Under the pieces are notes generated by a model. The model was not told where the DNA came from and did not search any database. It saw only the letters and a list, made by a program, of their open reading frames with translations. From the NCBI RefSeq assembly GCF_004331465.1, contig NZ_SJKB01000005.1, positions 477,174 to 541,173 of the forward strand: a stretch of 64,000 nt of DNA, given 5' to 3'. A program made the translations under genes and the position numbers. Positions 50,731-59,540 of the stretch are shown here, piece after piece; positions within the stretch are counted from its first letter, which is position 1, and every line of letters starts with the position of its first letter. The stretch is from Kribbella pittospori. Lineage in GTDB: Bacteria > Actinomycetota > Actinomycetes > Propionibacteriales > Kribbellaceae.

Positions 50731-51456
50731 GTGAACGGTGTGCCTGAGTTCATCCGGCTGGTCAGTCATCCGCTGCGATGGCAGTTGGTGACGGAGCTCG
50801 CCCGAAGCGATCTGCGGGTGCGGGAGTTGGTCGCCGTTGTCGATGAGCCGCAGAACCTGGTGTCGTACCACCTGAGGCTTCTGCGCGACGGCGGGCTGGT
50901 GACCTCGCGGCGTAGCAGCTTCGATGCGCGGGACAGCTACTACCACCTCGACCTCGATCGCTGTGCCGAGGCACTGGCCGATGCCGGCACCGCGCTGCAT
51001 CCGGCGCTCCGGATGAAACCAGTGCCGGAGGAACCGCCACGGCGTTCGAGCGTGCTCTTCATCTGCAGCGGCAACAGCGCTCGTTCGCCGATCGCCGAGG
51101 CGCTCCTGCGGCACCGAACCGGGAACCGCGTCCGCGTGAGCAGTGCCGGGACCAGACCCAAGGACCGGATCCATCCCCACGCCGTGCGAGTACTGCGGGA
51201 GCACTACGACATCGACATCGAGGAACAGGCACCGCGGGCGCTCAACCCGACCCTGCACAGTCGTTTCACGCGCGTGATCACCTTGTGCGACAAGGCGCGC
51301 GAATCGCTCGCCGACAACCCGCCCCGCGCCCATTGGAGCATCCCCGACCCTTCGGCCGGCGACGACGGCCGGAGCAGTTATTCGAGGTTCGTCTCCGCGG
51401 CGGCGGACATCGACAACCGGGTTCGGCACCTGGTACCGAGCCTCAAGGAGGATTGA
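50731..51456 (+). CDS. ArsR-ArsC fusion: arsenic repressor with arsenate reductase domain
   Basis: A 241-residue two-domain protein. Residues ~1-90 are an ArsR winged helix (PLRWQLVTELARSDLRVRELVAVVDEPQNLVSYHLRLLRDGGLVTSRRSS); residues ~105-241 are a low-molecular-weight phosphatase-type arsenate reductase, P-loop SVLFICSGNSARSPIAEALL (C-x5-R-S) and the catalytic Asp in IPDPSAGD. The ArsR part lacks an obvious CxC arsenite site in the recognition helix. It probably reduces arsenate and represses itself. Leaderless GTG; an ATG 12 bases upstream lies inside the -10. Confidence 0.88.
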   Translation: MNGVPEFIRLVSHPLRWQLVTELARSDLRVRELVAVVDEPQNLVSYHLRLLRDGGLVTSRRSSFDARDSYYHLDLDRCAEALADAGTALHPALRMKPVPEEPPRRSSVLFICSGNSARSPIAEALLRHRTGNRVRVSSAGTRPKDRIHPHAVRVLREHYDIDIEEQAPRALNPTLHSRFTRVITLCDKARESLADNPPRAHWSIPDPSAGDDGRSSYSRFVSAAADIDNRVRHLVPSLKED

Positions 51457-51458
51457 TC

Positions 51459-51839
51459 ATGACCGAAGAGGAGACCTTCGCCAGCGTCCGCTACATCGTC
51501 GACGACGTCCCGGCGGCCATCGATTTCTACACCACCCAGCTCGGCTTCGTACTGCGAAGCAACCCGGCGCCGCCGTTCGCCGACGTCACCCGCGGACATC
51601 TGCGCCTCCTGCTCTCCGGACCGCAGACCTCTGGCGCCCGCGCCACCCCGGACGACGCGTCGGACGCCGGCCGAAACCGCATCCATCTGATTGTCGACAA
51701 TCTCGACGCCGAGATCGAACGGCTCGAGGCCGCCAAGGTCCCGTTCCGCAGCGAACCCACCTCCGGCCCAGGAGGCCGCCAGATCCTCATCGCCGACCCC
51801 GCCGGCAACCTGATCGAACTCTTCCAGCCCGCGGGCTGA
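51459..51839 (+). CDS. VOC family protein in ars operon
   Basis: A 126-residue glyoxalase-fold protein: ASVRYIVDDVPAAIDFYTTQLGFVLRSNPAPPFADVTRGHLRLLLSGP and ILIADPAGNLIELFQP. SD AAGGAGG overlaps the fusion gene end, and ATG follows its stop by two bases, so they are one operon. Arsenic operons often carry ArsI, a VOC lyase using a Cys pair; this protein has no cysteine at all, so it is not ArsI by mechanism and its role is unknown. Confidence 0.86.
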   Translation: MTEEETFASVRYIVDDVPAAIDFYTTQLGFVLRSNPAPPFADVTRGHLRLLLSGPQTSGARATPDDASDAGRNRIHLIVDNLDAEIERLEAAKVPFRSEPTSGPGGRQILIADPAGNLIELFQPAG

Positions 51840-51860
51840 CGGCGGCTTTAGCATGTGCGG

Positions 51861-52808
51861 GTGGTGATACCGGTAGTGCTTGATTGTGATCCTGGGCATG
51901 ACGACGCGATGGCGTTGCTGCTGGCGGTCGCGGATCCTGCGGTCGACCTGCTCGGGGTCACTACCGTGGCCGGGAACCAGACGGTTGAGAAGTGCACCGT
52001 CAACGCTCGTCGGGTGCTGTCGCTGGCCGGGGCGCGGGATGTTCCGGTCGCTCGCGGGGCCGATCGTCCGTTGGTGCGGCCGTTGCGGATCGCTGACGAC
52101 GTGCACGGCGAGACCGGGTTGGACGGACCGCTGTTCGAGGGCGACCCGACGGTGCCTGAGGCAACGATCACGGCGCACGAGCTGCTGGTCGACGTACTGA
52201 CCACGCACGATGCGCCGGTCACGATCGTGGCGACCGGAGCTCTGACAAACGTCGCGCGGCTGCTCGCTGACCGACCGGATCTGACTGACCGGATCGACGA
52301 GGTCGTGTGGATGGGTGGGTCGACCGAGCGTGGCAACGTCACGCCGTACGCCGAGGCCAACTGCTTCGTGGATCCCGAGGCCGCGGACCAGGTCCTGCGA
52401 TCAGGTGTCCGGTTCACGATGTGCGGCCTGAACGTCACGCATCAAGCGCTGGTGACGGACGACGTACTAGCTGCCTTCACGCGCATCGGCACTCCGCTGG
52501 CCGAGATCTGCATCGAGTGGATGACGTTCTTCGCCTCGACCTACAAGCGCCTCTGGGGCTTCACCGCTCCCCCGCTGCACGATCCGGTCGCCGTAGCCCG
52601 AGTCATCGACCCCACCATCGTCCACTGCGTCGAGGCGAACGTCGTCATCGAAACCAAGGGCGACTGGACCGCCGGCGCCACGGCCGTAGACCTCCACCAC
52701 TACACCGGCCGCCCGCCCAACGCCCAGGTCGCGGTGGAGCTCGACCGTGCCGCCTTCTGGACCAAGCTCATCGACGCCATCGCTCTCCTCGGTGATCAAC
52801 CGGGGTAG
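51861..52808 (+). CDS. Nucleoside hydrolase (IunH-like)
   Basis: A 315-residue ribonucleoside hydrolase: the N-terminal VVLDCDPGHDDAMALLLA is the calcium-binding DxDPGxDD motif; VATGALTNVA, VWMGGSTERGNVTPYAEANCFVDPEAA and CGLNVTHQ complete the signature, with catalytic His in LHDPVAVA. It splits purine or pyrimidine nucleosides into base and ribose. TAGCAT (51849-51854) puts the leaderless start at GTG 51861. Its last 13 bp overlap the convergent deacetylase gene. Confidence 0.9.
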   Translation: MVIPVVLDCDPGHDDAMALLLAVADPAVDLLGVTTVAGNQTVEKCTVNARRVLSLAGARDVPVARGADRPLVRPLRIADDVHGETGLDGPLFEGDPTVPEATITAHELLVDVLTTHDAPVTIVATGALTNVARLLADRPDLTDRIDEVVWMGGSTERGNVTPYAEANCFVDPEAADQVLRSGVRFTMCGLNVTHQALVTDDVLAAFTRIGTPLAEICIEWMTFFASTYKRLWGFTAPPLHDPVAVARVIDPTIVHCVEANVVIETKGDWTAGATAVDLHHYTGRPPNAQVAVELDRAAFWTKLIDAIALLGDQPG

Positions 52809-53665
52809 ACAGAAGGGTCCGGTACGACGGCCGGCGGGGTTCGTGGTGAGAGTGCGCGGTCGGAGCGGGCCGCGGCAGCCAGGTCTCGGCAGCGGGCGAA
52901 GGTGATGTCGCCGCAGGATTGGGCGTACTCGATCAGGTCGCGCAGGGCGAGGAGGCGGCTCGGTCGGCCGGACAGGAACGGGTGCAGGCACAGGTTGAGC
53001 AAACAGCGGTAGTGCCGCATGGCGTCCAGCTCCGCTCGCCACAGCTCGAGGACCTTGCGCGGCGACTCGATGACGGTGCCGATCTGCGGCGACGGGAGAT
53101 ACGCGTACTGCTCCCAGTCGTCGAGTGACCAGTGCACCGGCAGCTCCACGACCGACCGGCCGCCGACGTCGAGGAGGTACGGCCGGTCGTCGCCCATCAG
53201 CGACGAGTCGTACGCGAGACCGTGCTCGGCGACCAGGTCCAGCGTGGTCCGGGTCGCCTCCCACAGCGCGGCCCGGTGCCCGTGGATCTCGATGCCCTGC
53301 GCAACGAATACCTCGAGGGCCCGTTCGAAGTCCGCCCGCTCGTCCTCCGCGGTGAGCGTGGTCGGCGCGCGATGGCTGTAGGAATGGTGAGCGACCTCAT
53401 GGCCACGGTCCTGGATGGTCGCCGCGAGCCCCGGCCGCTGCTCGGCCACCCAACCCGGCACGAAGAACGTCGCCGGTACGTCGAGATCGGCCAGCAGCTC
53501 CAGGATCCGCGGTACGCCGACGTCCGGACCGTACGCCTGGTGCGACATCGTGGTCAGGTGATCGGCGTACCTGCGCCCGGCCGCGAGGATCGGCGTCTCG
53601 GCGTCGACATCGAAGGTGAGCGTGACGACGGCCTGTGCCCCGCCATGCCACGTCGGGATCGTCAT
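52796..53665 (-). CDS. Polysaccharide-deacetylase-fold amidohydrolase (PuuE/allantoinase-like)
   Basis: A 289-residue NodB-fold enzyme: VVTLTFDVDAE (metal Asp pair), SHQAYGPDVGVPRILELLADLDVPATFFVPGWVAE, and GHEVAHHSYSH (the HxxxH motif). The first segment and the long GxD-x-GVPRI stretch resemble the PuuE allantoinase group more than chitin or xylan deacetylases. No signal peptide, so cytoplasmic. ATG overlaps the stop of the old-yellow-enzyme gene. With the nucleoside hydrolase, DUF1989 and PucR genes it fits nucleobase or ureide degradation. Confidence 0.83.
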   Translation of the reverse strand: MTIPTWHGGAQAVVTLTFDVDAETPILAAGRRYADHLTTMSHQAYGPDVGVPRILELLADLDVPATFFVPGWVAEQRPGLAATIQDRGHEVAHHSYSHRAPTTLTAEDERADFERALEVFVAQGIEIHGHRAALWEATRTTLDLVAEHGLAYDSSLMGDDRPYLLDVGGRSVVELPVHWSLDDWEQYAYLPSPQIGTVIESPRKVLELWRAELDAMRHYRCLLNLCLHPFLSGRPSRLLALRDLIEYAQSCGDITFARCRDLAAAARSDRALSPRTPPAVVPDPSVYPG

Positions 53666-54783
53666 GACCGAGCAGTCTGCCACTGCTTCGCGTTCGCCAG
53701 GGTGGCCGCCGGCTCGAGCATCCGGCGGTCGAACCGGTCGAGCCCGTGCTCGTTGCCGAGACGACGGGGCAGATCGGGGTTCGCGAGCGCGCCCCGGGCG
53801 ATCGAGACGAGATCGGCGTGGCCGTCGGTCAGGACGTGATCCGCGCGCTCCGGGTCGTGCATGCCGCCGTTCGCGATCACCGGCAGCCCGCTCACCTTGC
53901 GTGCGAGCCCGGTGATCGTCTGACCACCCGGCAGCCGAGCGGTCTCGAGCCAGTCCCGGCCCTCGCTGGCGATGTGCAGATAGTCGACACCCTGACCGGC
54001 CACGGTCTCGAAGACGGCCTCGGCGTCGTACGCGCCGCCGGGCCAGCGGTACTCGAGATCGTTCACCTTCGTCTGCGACAGCCGTACGCCGACGACGAAC
54101 CCGGGCGGCGTCACCGCGACGATCGCCGCGGCGACCTCGGCAGTCAGCCGGATCCGGTTCGCGACCGGTCCGCCGTACGAATCCGTGCGCTGGTTCGTAT
54201 AGACGGTGAGGAACTGGTCGAGCAGGTACCCGTTGGCGCCGTGGATCTCCACGCCGTCGAATCCGGCCTCGTGAGCCCGGACCGCTGACGCGGCGAAGCC
54301 GGCGATCACCTCGTCGATCTGACTCTCGGTAAGTTCGCGTGGCGTCGGCCAGGGACCCTGACCGCCGTACTCGGACAACATCTCGCCGATCGGCCGGATC
54401 GCCGACGGCCCGACTCGCTCCGTGCGGTCCGGATTGCCCTGCGAGATGGCGCCGGCGTGCATCAACTGGGCGAGGATCGGCCGGCCGGCGGCATGGACCC
54501 GGCGAGTCACCTCCCGCCATCCCGCCACCTGAGCCGCCGTGGTGAGACCCGGCTGGTTCAGGTAGCCCTGGCTGTACGCCGGGTCGGTGTAGGTGCCTTC
54601 GCTGATCACCAGGCCGAAACCGCCGTCGGCGAACGCCGCGTAGTACTCAGCCATCTCGTCCGTCGGTACGCCGTCCGGCGTGGCCGACACCCGCGACATC
54701 GGCGCGACGGCGAAACGGTTCGCGAGTTCGAGGGCGCCGAGTCCGATCGGTCGCAGGGCCGGGTGAGTTGTCGTCAGTTCCAT
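53662..54783 (-). CDS. NADH:flavin oxidoreductase / old yellow enzyme family
   Basis: A 373-residue FMN TIM barrel: ANRFAVAPMSRVSATPDGVPTDEMAEYYAAFADGGFGLVISEGTYTD, AQLMHAGAIS, EIHGANGYLLDQFLTVYTNQRTDSYGGPVANR (substrate His-x2-Asn and FMN Arg), and VIANGGMHDPERADHVLTDGHADLVSIARG. Reduces activated alkenes or demethylates. ATG 54783; the frame upstream is not family-like. First gene of an operon with the PuuE-like deacetylase. Confidence 0.9.
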   Translation of the reverse strand: MELTTTHPALRPIGLGALELANRFAVAPMSRVSATPDGVPTDEMAEYYAAFADGGFGLVISEGTYTDPAYSQGYLNQPGLTTAAQVAGWREVTRRVHAAGRPILAQLMHAGAISQGNPDRTERVGPSAIRPIGEMLSEYGGQGPWPTPRELTESQIDEVIAGFAASAVRAHEAGFDGVEIHGANGYLLDQFLTVYTNQRTDSYGGPVANRIRLTAEVAAAIVAVTPPGFVVGVRLSQTKVNDLEYRWPGGAYDAEAVFETVAGQGVDYLHIASEGRDWLETARLPGGQTITGLARKVSGLPVIANGGMHDPERADHVLTDGHADLVSIARGALANPDLPRRLGNEHGLDRFDRRMLEPAATLANAKQWQTARS

Positions 54784-54902
54784 GTCCTGAACTTCATCAG
54801 CGCCGGGCACAACCTCGCGATGGATCAAGCCACAAGATCAAGCCAGCATGCTGGAGGATCGTCCACTGCAGACCCACGCACCGTTTTGCTGGAGTTGGCG
54901 TC

Positions 54903-55532
54903 ATGCAGACAACCGCTCGTACCGTGGTGCCCGCCCGAACCGGACGCGCCGTCCGGGTCCAGCGCGGCGACCACGTGCGCGTCGTCGACGTCGCCGGCGG
55001 ACAGGTCGGCGATCTGTTTGCGTACGTCGCCACGCCGTCGGGGATCACCCCCGAACACCTCAGCGCCTCGCACACGAGGACGGCGACCAGCCGGCTCTTC
55101 CCCGCCATCGCTGAAGCCTTCACAACGAACGAGCGCCGCCCGATCCTGACCCTGGTCGAGGACACCTCACCGGGCCGGCACGACCTCCTCATCGCGGCCT
55201 GCGACGACGCCCGGTACGCCGGACTCGGCGTACCGGATCATCCGTCCTGTGCCCAAAACCTGCGGGATGCGCTCGGACGTGCGATCGACGTCGTACCGCA
55301 GCCGGTCAACCTCTTCATGCAGGTGCCGGTGCGCCCGGACGGCACCCTCGACTGGTTGCCCGCGGCCACGGCCCCCGGCGACTCGATCACCTTCCGCGCC
55401 GAGCTCGACTGCGTGGTCGTGGTCTCCGCGTGCCCACAGGACCTGACCGTCATCAACAACTCTCGGCCGACCGACCTCGCCATCGACGTCGTGCGCTATT
55501 CGGCCAGCTCGTCCGCTTCCAGGGCCAGGTAG
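54903..55532 (+). CDS. DUF1989 (urea carboxylase-associated) protein
   Basis: A 209-residue protein: VVPARTGRAVRVQRGDHVRVVDVAGGQVGDLFAYVA, LSASHTRTATSRLFPAIAEAFTTNERRPILTLVEDTSPGRHDLLIAACDDARY, HPSCAQNLRDALG and INLFMQVPV-type segments define DUF1989. Homologues accompany urea carboxylase, guanidine and purine pathway genes. The HPSC-x2-NL segment likely binds metal. ATG 54903 after a GGAG SD. Its last 37 bp overlap the convergent pucR-like gene. Confidence 0.88.
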   Translation: MQTTARTVVPARTGRAVRVQRGDHVRVVDVAGGQVGDLFAYVATPSGITPEHLSASHTRTATSRLFPAIAEAFTTNERRPILTLVEDTSPGRHDLLIAACDDARYAGLGVPDHPSCAQNLRDALGRAIDVVPQPVNLFMQVPVRPDGTLDWLPAATAPGDSITFRAELDCVVVVSACPQDLTVINNSRPTDLAIDVVRYSASSSASRAR

Positions 55533-57055
55533 AGGTCCACTCGATCCTCAGTGCGTGCGACGTCTCGACCGGTCAGCTCGGTGATCCGAGCCAGCCGATT
55601 CCGCAGGGTGTTCACATGCACGTAGAGTGCGGCGGCGGTCGCGCCGTACTGGCCGTCGTGAGCGAGGAATGCTCGCAGGGTGGACTCGAGCTCGCTGTCC
55701 CGCGAGCTGTCATGCTGTCGCAGAGGTCCGAGCACACCGTCCGCGAAGCCGCGCAGCGTCCCTGCGTCCTGCAGGCCGAGGAGCAAGCGGTGTGTCCCCA
55801 GTTCCCGGAACGACGCGACCGCCTGACTTCCGTGCCGGCGGCGCAGTACCTGGCAGGCCTCGCGGGACTGCACCAACGGCTGCCGCAACTCCCGCGCCGA
55901 GGCGGCCGTGTCACCGAGCCCGACGACCGGCCGGCGATCCGGGAAGCGCTTCAGGACCACAGCACACAGCGCCTCGGCCAGTTCCTTCAAATCCTGCCGG
56001 GGCTCTTGCAGTACCGCGACCACGTCCTGACTGCCGCCGGCGACGACCACTGCCAGGCCCTGGGCCAGGAAGAACTCGCCGATCGTGTCCGTCAGGCCGG
56101 GCAAGGTCGACTCGGCACCGTCGGCGAACGCGACCGTGAGCACCGCCAACCGACCGGACGGATCCACCCCGAACGCCCGTAGCCGGTCGGGAACCTCGGC
56201 CGCCCGCTGCGCGCCGGACAGGATCATGTCCAGCAGCTCACTCGCGAACCGCAGCTCGATCGCCTGGATCGCCTGTTGCTTCGCGACCTCGAGGCTGAGG
56301 AAGCGTGCCACCTGGTCCAGCGCATCCTGCTGCAGCCTGGTCAGCTCGCTCACCGGTCGCAGGCACAACAGCGCGGCGTCCGTATCGCCGACGGCCCCGA
56401 CCAGGAATACTGTCGCGCGACCTTCCGGCCCACCGAGATCGATCTCCAGCGGCGGTGGATGGCGGGCCAGCCCGTCAGCAACGCGTCGGCGTTGGTCCGC
56501 GGACAGGTCCAGCCCCGCTGATGCCAACGGCCTCGCCATCCGGTCCACCACCGCCAGCGGCAGCTCGTGTTCGCGCCGCAGTACAGCCAGTACGCCGGAC
56601 GCGCCCGCACCGTGCGAGATCGCCGAGGCCAGCGCATCACCGCGCCGGACCATGCCGACCAGAGCGTCACGGCGTTCGTCGGCCTGCAGCGCCGACGCAG
56701 CCTCGGCCACCGCGGTGAACGGGACCGCGATCGAGATCTCCGCCAGCGGCAGGTCCTCCTGGCGGCATGCCTCGATCAACTCGGCCGGCGTCTCCGGCAT
56801 CACGTCCCGCAGCCCGAACACGATGCCCGCCGCACCGGACCGTCGTACGTTGGCCGCGAAGTCCGCCGCGGACGTCTCCCGCAGCCACAATCCGTTCGTC
56901 AGCACGAGCTCCCCGGCCCGAAGGTACGGCGACGGATCCGGCAGCTCGGTGCTGTGCACCCACAGCACCTCCCGCTCGACCGCTCCCTCCACGCCCGGAA
57001 CCAGCAGCCGCAACTCGAGCGACCGATCGTTCAGCAGCGCCCCAAGACTCAACAC
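55496..57055 (-). CDS. PucR-family transcriptional regulator
   Basis: A 519-residue regulator: N-terminal PucR domain (WVHSTELPDPSPYLRAGELVLTNGLWLRE...GIVFGLRDVMPETPAELIEACRQEDLPLAEI), central GAF/GGDEF-like region (~290-400) and a C-terminal HTH_30 helix pair (STLRAFLAHDGQYGATAAALYVHVNTLRNRLARITELTGRD). PucR proteins control purine or amine catabolism. TATGTT (57062-57067, minus) is six bases before GTG 57055: leaderless. Probably controls the flanking nitrogen-catabolic genes. Confidence 0.92.
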   Translation of the reverse strand: MLSLGALLNDRSLELRLLVPGVEGAVEREVLWVHSTELPDPSPYLRAGELVLTNGLWLRETSAADFAANVRRSGAAGIVFGLRDVMPETPAELIEACRQEDLPLAEISIAVPFTAVAEAASALQADERRDALVGMVRRGDALASAISHGAGASGVLAVLRREHELPLAVVDRMARPLASAGLDLSADQRRRVADGLARHPPPLEIDLGGPEGRATVFLVGAVGDTDAALLCLRPVSELTRLQQDALDQVARFLSLEVAKQQAIQAIELRFASELLDMILSGAQRAAEVPDRLRAFGVDPSGRLAVLTVAFADGAESTLPGLTDTIGEFFLAQGLAVVVAGGSQDVVAVLQEPRQDLKELAEALCAVVLKRFPDRRPVVGLGDTAASARELRQPLVQSREACQVLRRRHGSQAVASFRELGTHRLLLGLQDAGTLRGFADGVLGPLRQHDSSRDSELESTLRAFLAHDGQYGATAAALYVHVNTLRNRLARITELTGRDVARTEDRVDLYLALEADELAE

Positions 57056-57142
57056 CCTGTGAACATATCCAGTCCTGCACGGATTCACAGTGAGGCAGGA
57101 CGGATCCACAGTCACAATCACCGTCGCGGGACCCTGAACGAC

Positions 57143-57877
57143 TCAGGCTGGAGCCTCGGCGGAGACGATCAGGAAGTTCGGCAGGCGTGTGTAGGCGGTC
57201 AGGCCGGGGGTGGTGGCTGCTACGGATGGGTCGAGGCCCGGCTCGACGATTTCGCGGAGGCGGCAGCCCAGGGCGGCGAGTTCGTTGAGGTACGCCGAGA
57301 GCGGGCGGTGGAAGTCGGGCGCGGCTGGACCGTGGACGACGTACTCCTCGAGGTACCGGTCCTGGCGGTACTCGCCGTGCTCGCGCCAGGTCGCCCACAG
57401 ATTCTCGAAGGCAGGGTGGACCAGGGCGAACACGAACAGACCGCCGGGCCGCAGCGCTTCTACGCAGGCACGCATCGCGGGCTTCCAGTCGGGGATCGCC
57501 ATCAGCACCATGCTGCAGACCACGGCGTCGAAGGCGCCACCCAGGTCGGGCAGCCGAGTCAGGTCGGCCTGAACATAGCGAGTGCTCCGGCCGGTCTCGC
57601 GTTCCTTGTCACGAGCGAACGTCACCATCGCCTCGCTCGGTTCGACGCCCACCACCTCAGCTCCACGCTCGGCAAGCATGCGGCTGAAGTACCCATTCCC
57701 ACATCCCGCGTCCAGCACCCGCCGACCCCGTACGTCGCCCAGCAACCGCAACAACACCGGATTGACCAGATGCCGCTTGGCAAAGTCCCCCTCCTCAGCC
57801 GTCGCCTCCATCACCTCCCGCGTACTAGAGGCGTCCCACCGACTGATCGCAGCTTCATTAGTCCAAGTCGAGCTCAC
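57143..57877 (-). CDS. Class I SAM-dependent methyltransferase
   Basis: A 244-residue methyltransferase: RRVLDAGCGNGYFSRMLAERGAEVVGVEPSEAMV, DAVVCSMVLMAIPDWKPAMRACVEALRPGGLFVFALVHPAF. The C-terminal part (LSAYLNELAALGCRLREIVEPGLDP) matches UbiE/small-molecule types. TAGGGT (57884-57889, minus) is six bases before GTG 57877: leaderless. Substrate unknown. Confidence 0.87.
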   Translation of the reverse strand: MSSTWTNEAAISRWDASSTREVMEATAEEGDFAKRHLVNPVLLRLLGDVRGRRVLDAGCGNGYFSRMLAERGAEVVGVEPSEAMVTFARDKERETGRSTRYVQADLTRLPDLGGAFDAVVCSMVLMAIPDWKPAMRACVEALRPGGLFVFALVHPAFENLWATWREHGEYRQDRYLEEYVVHGPAAPDFHRPLSAYLNELAALGCRLREIVEPGLDPSVAATTPGLTAYTRLPNFLIVSAEAPA

Positions 57878-58022
57878 CCGCCGACCCTAGAACCTCAACC
57901 ACCCCAGCTCGACCGAAATACCGCGTCTCCTTTCGAGGGTGGTCGAAATGTGTGTGGCGTGACACTCGGCGGTGGTCGACTGGCTCGACTGGATTCCTTG
58001 TCGACGTGATGCGGAGAGGCTC

Positions 58023-58340
58023 ATGGGGATTGGAAACGTACGGCGGGACTGGGACTGCTGGTGAGTTGTCTGGCAGTCGGTGCGACGGTGGCCCCTGCCG
58101 ACGCCGTGCAGAAACAACCGGCGGACGAGGTGGTGGCAGCTGCGGCGCCGACGACCTCGCCGGCGGCTGCGTACCGCGTGTATCTTCCGCCCGGCAGCGG
58201 CGGTGGGGGCGGGGTGTGACGTCGGGTATGCGTGCGCGACCGTGCCCTACGGCAACGGCTACTACTGGTTCAAGTTCTACAAGTACGGCACGTACGCTGC
58301 ACAACTGGTACGGCGTCGGGGTCACCGACAACACCCAGGA
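58023..58340 (+). pseudogene. 5' fragment of a small secreted protein gene, frameshifted and split by an IS
   Basis: A signal-peptide-like segment GLGLLVSCLAVGATVAPADAVQ is present but out of frame with the ATG at 58023 (one-base shift); further shifts separate ACATVPYGNGYYWFKFYKYGTY from LHNWYGVGVTDNTQ. These pieces resemble the actinobacterial peptidase-inhibitor-like/lactococcin-type secreted proteins. The downstream end lies at 59749-59881 on the other side of the IS. The gene is inactive; multiple shifts indicate an old loss. Confidence 0.7.
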
Positions 58341-58361
58341 TTTCCATGGCTCCCTTCTGTG

Positions 58362-59540
58362 TCAAGACGCGGCTGGAAGGGTGCGGTTAGGCTTGGTCTT
58401 GGCGGGTTCGGGATGTGACTTGTCCGAAGAGCCGGTGCTGGGCTGTGAGCCGGTCGCGCTGGAGACAGAGTCGTTGCCTGGTTGTCCTCCCGGGCCCGTC
58501 TTCTGCGCGGCGACGAGGTCGTCGAGCATGGTCTTGTAGATCAGGTCGGAGAGCCGTCGTTTGAGGCAGCGCATGGCTTCCATGGAGGTCTTGCCGGTGG
58601 TCTTCTTGCGGTCGAAGTAGGCGCGTCCTTCGGTCGGGTTGCGTAGCTGAACGACGGCCATGACGTGCAGCACCCGGTTGATCTGCCGGTTGCCGCCGCG
58701 GGAGAGGCGGTGCCGGACGTGGTCTCCGGAGGAGGCGTCGATGGGTGCGGTGCCGGTCCAGGAGGCGAAGTGAGCGCGGTCGGGGAACCGGGTGATGTCA
58801 CCGACCTCGACCAGCAGTCGAGCAGCACCGGAGGGGCCGATGCCGTGCAGGTCCAGAAGGCCGGTGCCGGTGGCCTTGACCAGCTCGGTGAGTTCCTTGT
58901 CGGCGGCCTTGGTTCGGGCGTAGATCTTCTCCAGGTCGATCACGAGCTCGGTTGCGACCCGTTTGCGGGTCTTGCCGACCACGTCGCGCGGACGCACCGA
59001 TGCCAGCAGCTTGCGGGCCTGTGCAGCGGACAAGAACACCTTCGCCCCGCCAGGGATGAGTTCCAGCAGAAGCGCGTGCAGCTGGGAGACCTTCCGGGTG
59101 TGCTCCTCACCCAGGGCGCGGCGGCGGTCGACCAGCAGCCGGAGTACCTCGAGCTGCTCATCGGCGACCACCGGACGCAGCCCCGTCATGCGGGTTCCGA
59201 CCAATGCCACGGAGTGCGCGTCGGTGGCGTCGGTCTTGCGGCCCTGGCCGGTAGCGAACACACGTGCCCGCGCGGACAGCTTCGGCGGGACGTCGACGAC
59301 CTGCTCCCGGTCCGCGATCAGCCGGTGAGCGATGTGGCGGCCGATGCCGTTGCAGCCCTCGATCGCCCAGATCCTGTTCGGCCAGGCACCAACGCTGTCG
59401 AGCATCGAGCGATAGCCGGCGGTGCCGGTGGCGAACCTGCCTCCACCGAGGACGTGCTCGTCACCGTCCATCACCTCGATGGTCACCGATCGCTTGTGTG
59501 GGTCCATACCGATGACGACCCGCGGGAATTCCTGGCTCAC
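58362..59540 (-). CDS. IS110-family transposase
   Basis: A 392-residue DEDD/Tnp recombinase. The RuvC-like domain starts VVIGMDPHKRSVTIEVMDGDE (Asp) with WAIEGCNGIGRHIA (Glu) and GQGRKTDATDAHSVA (two Asp); the C-terminal Tnp domain has LHGIGPSGAARLLVEVGDITRFPDRAHFASWTGTAPIDASSGD with the catalytic Ser and HRLSRGGNRQINRVLHVMA. The last 40 residues are Ser/Pro-rich. All catalytic residues are present, so it may be active. GTG start with AGGAGG SD. Confidence 0.93.
   Translation of the reverse strand: MSQEFPRVVIGMDPHKRSVTIEVMDGDEHVLGGGRFATGTAGYRSMLDSVGAWPNRIWAIEGCNGIGRHIAHRLIADREQVVDVPPKLSARARVFATGQGRKTDATDAHSVALVGTRMTGLRPVVADEQLEVLRLLVDRRRALGEEHTRKVSQLHALLLELIPGGAKVFLSAAQARKLLASVRPRDVVGKTRKRVATELVIDLEKIYARTKAADKELTELVKATGTGLLDLHGIGPSGAARLLVEVGDITRFPDRAHFASWTGTAPIDASSGDHVRHRLSRGGNRQINRVLHVMAVVQLRNPTEGRAYFDRKKTTGKTSMEAMRCLKRRLSDLIYKTMLDDLVAAQKTGPGGQPGNDSVSSATGSQPSTGSSDKSHPEPAKTKPNRTLPAAS

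Noticed and set aside
51459..51839. ArsI C-As lyase
   Set aside because: The protein contains no cysteine, so the vicinal Cys pair needed by ArsI is missing.
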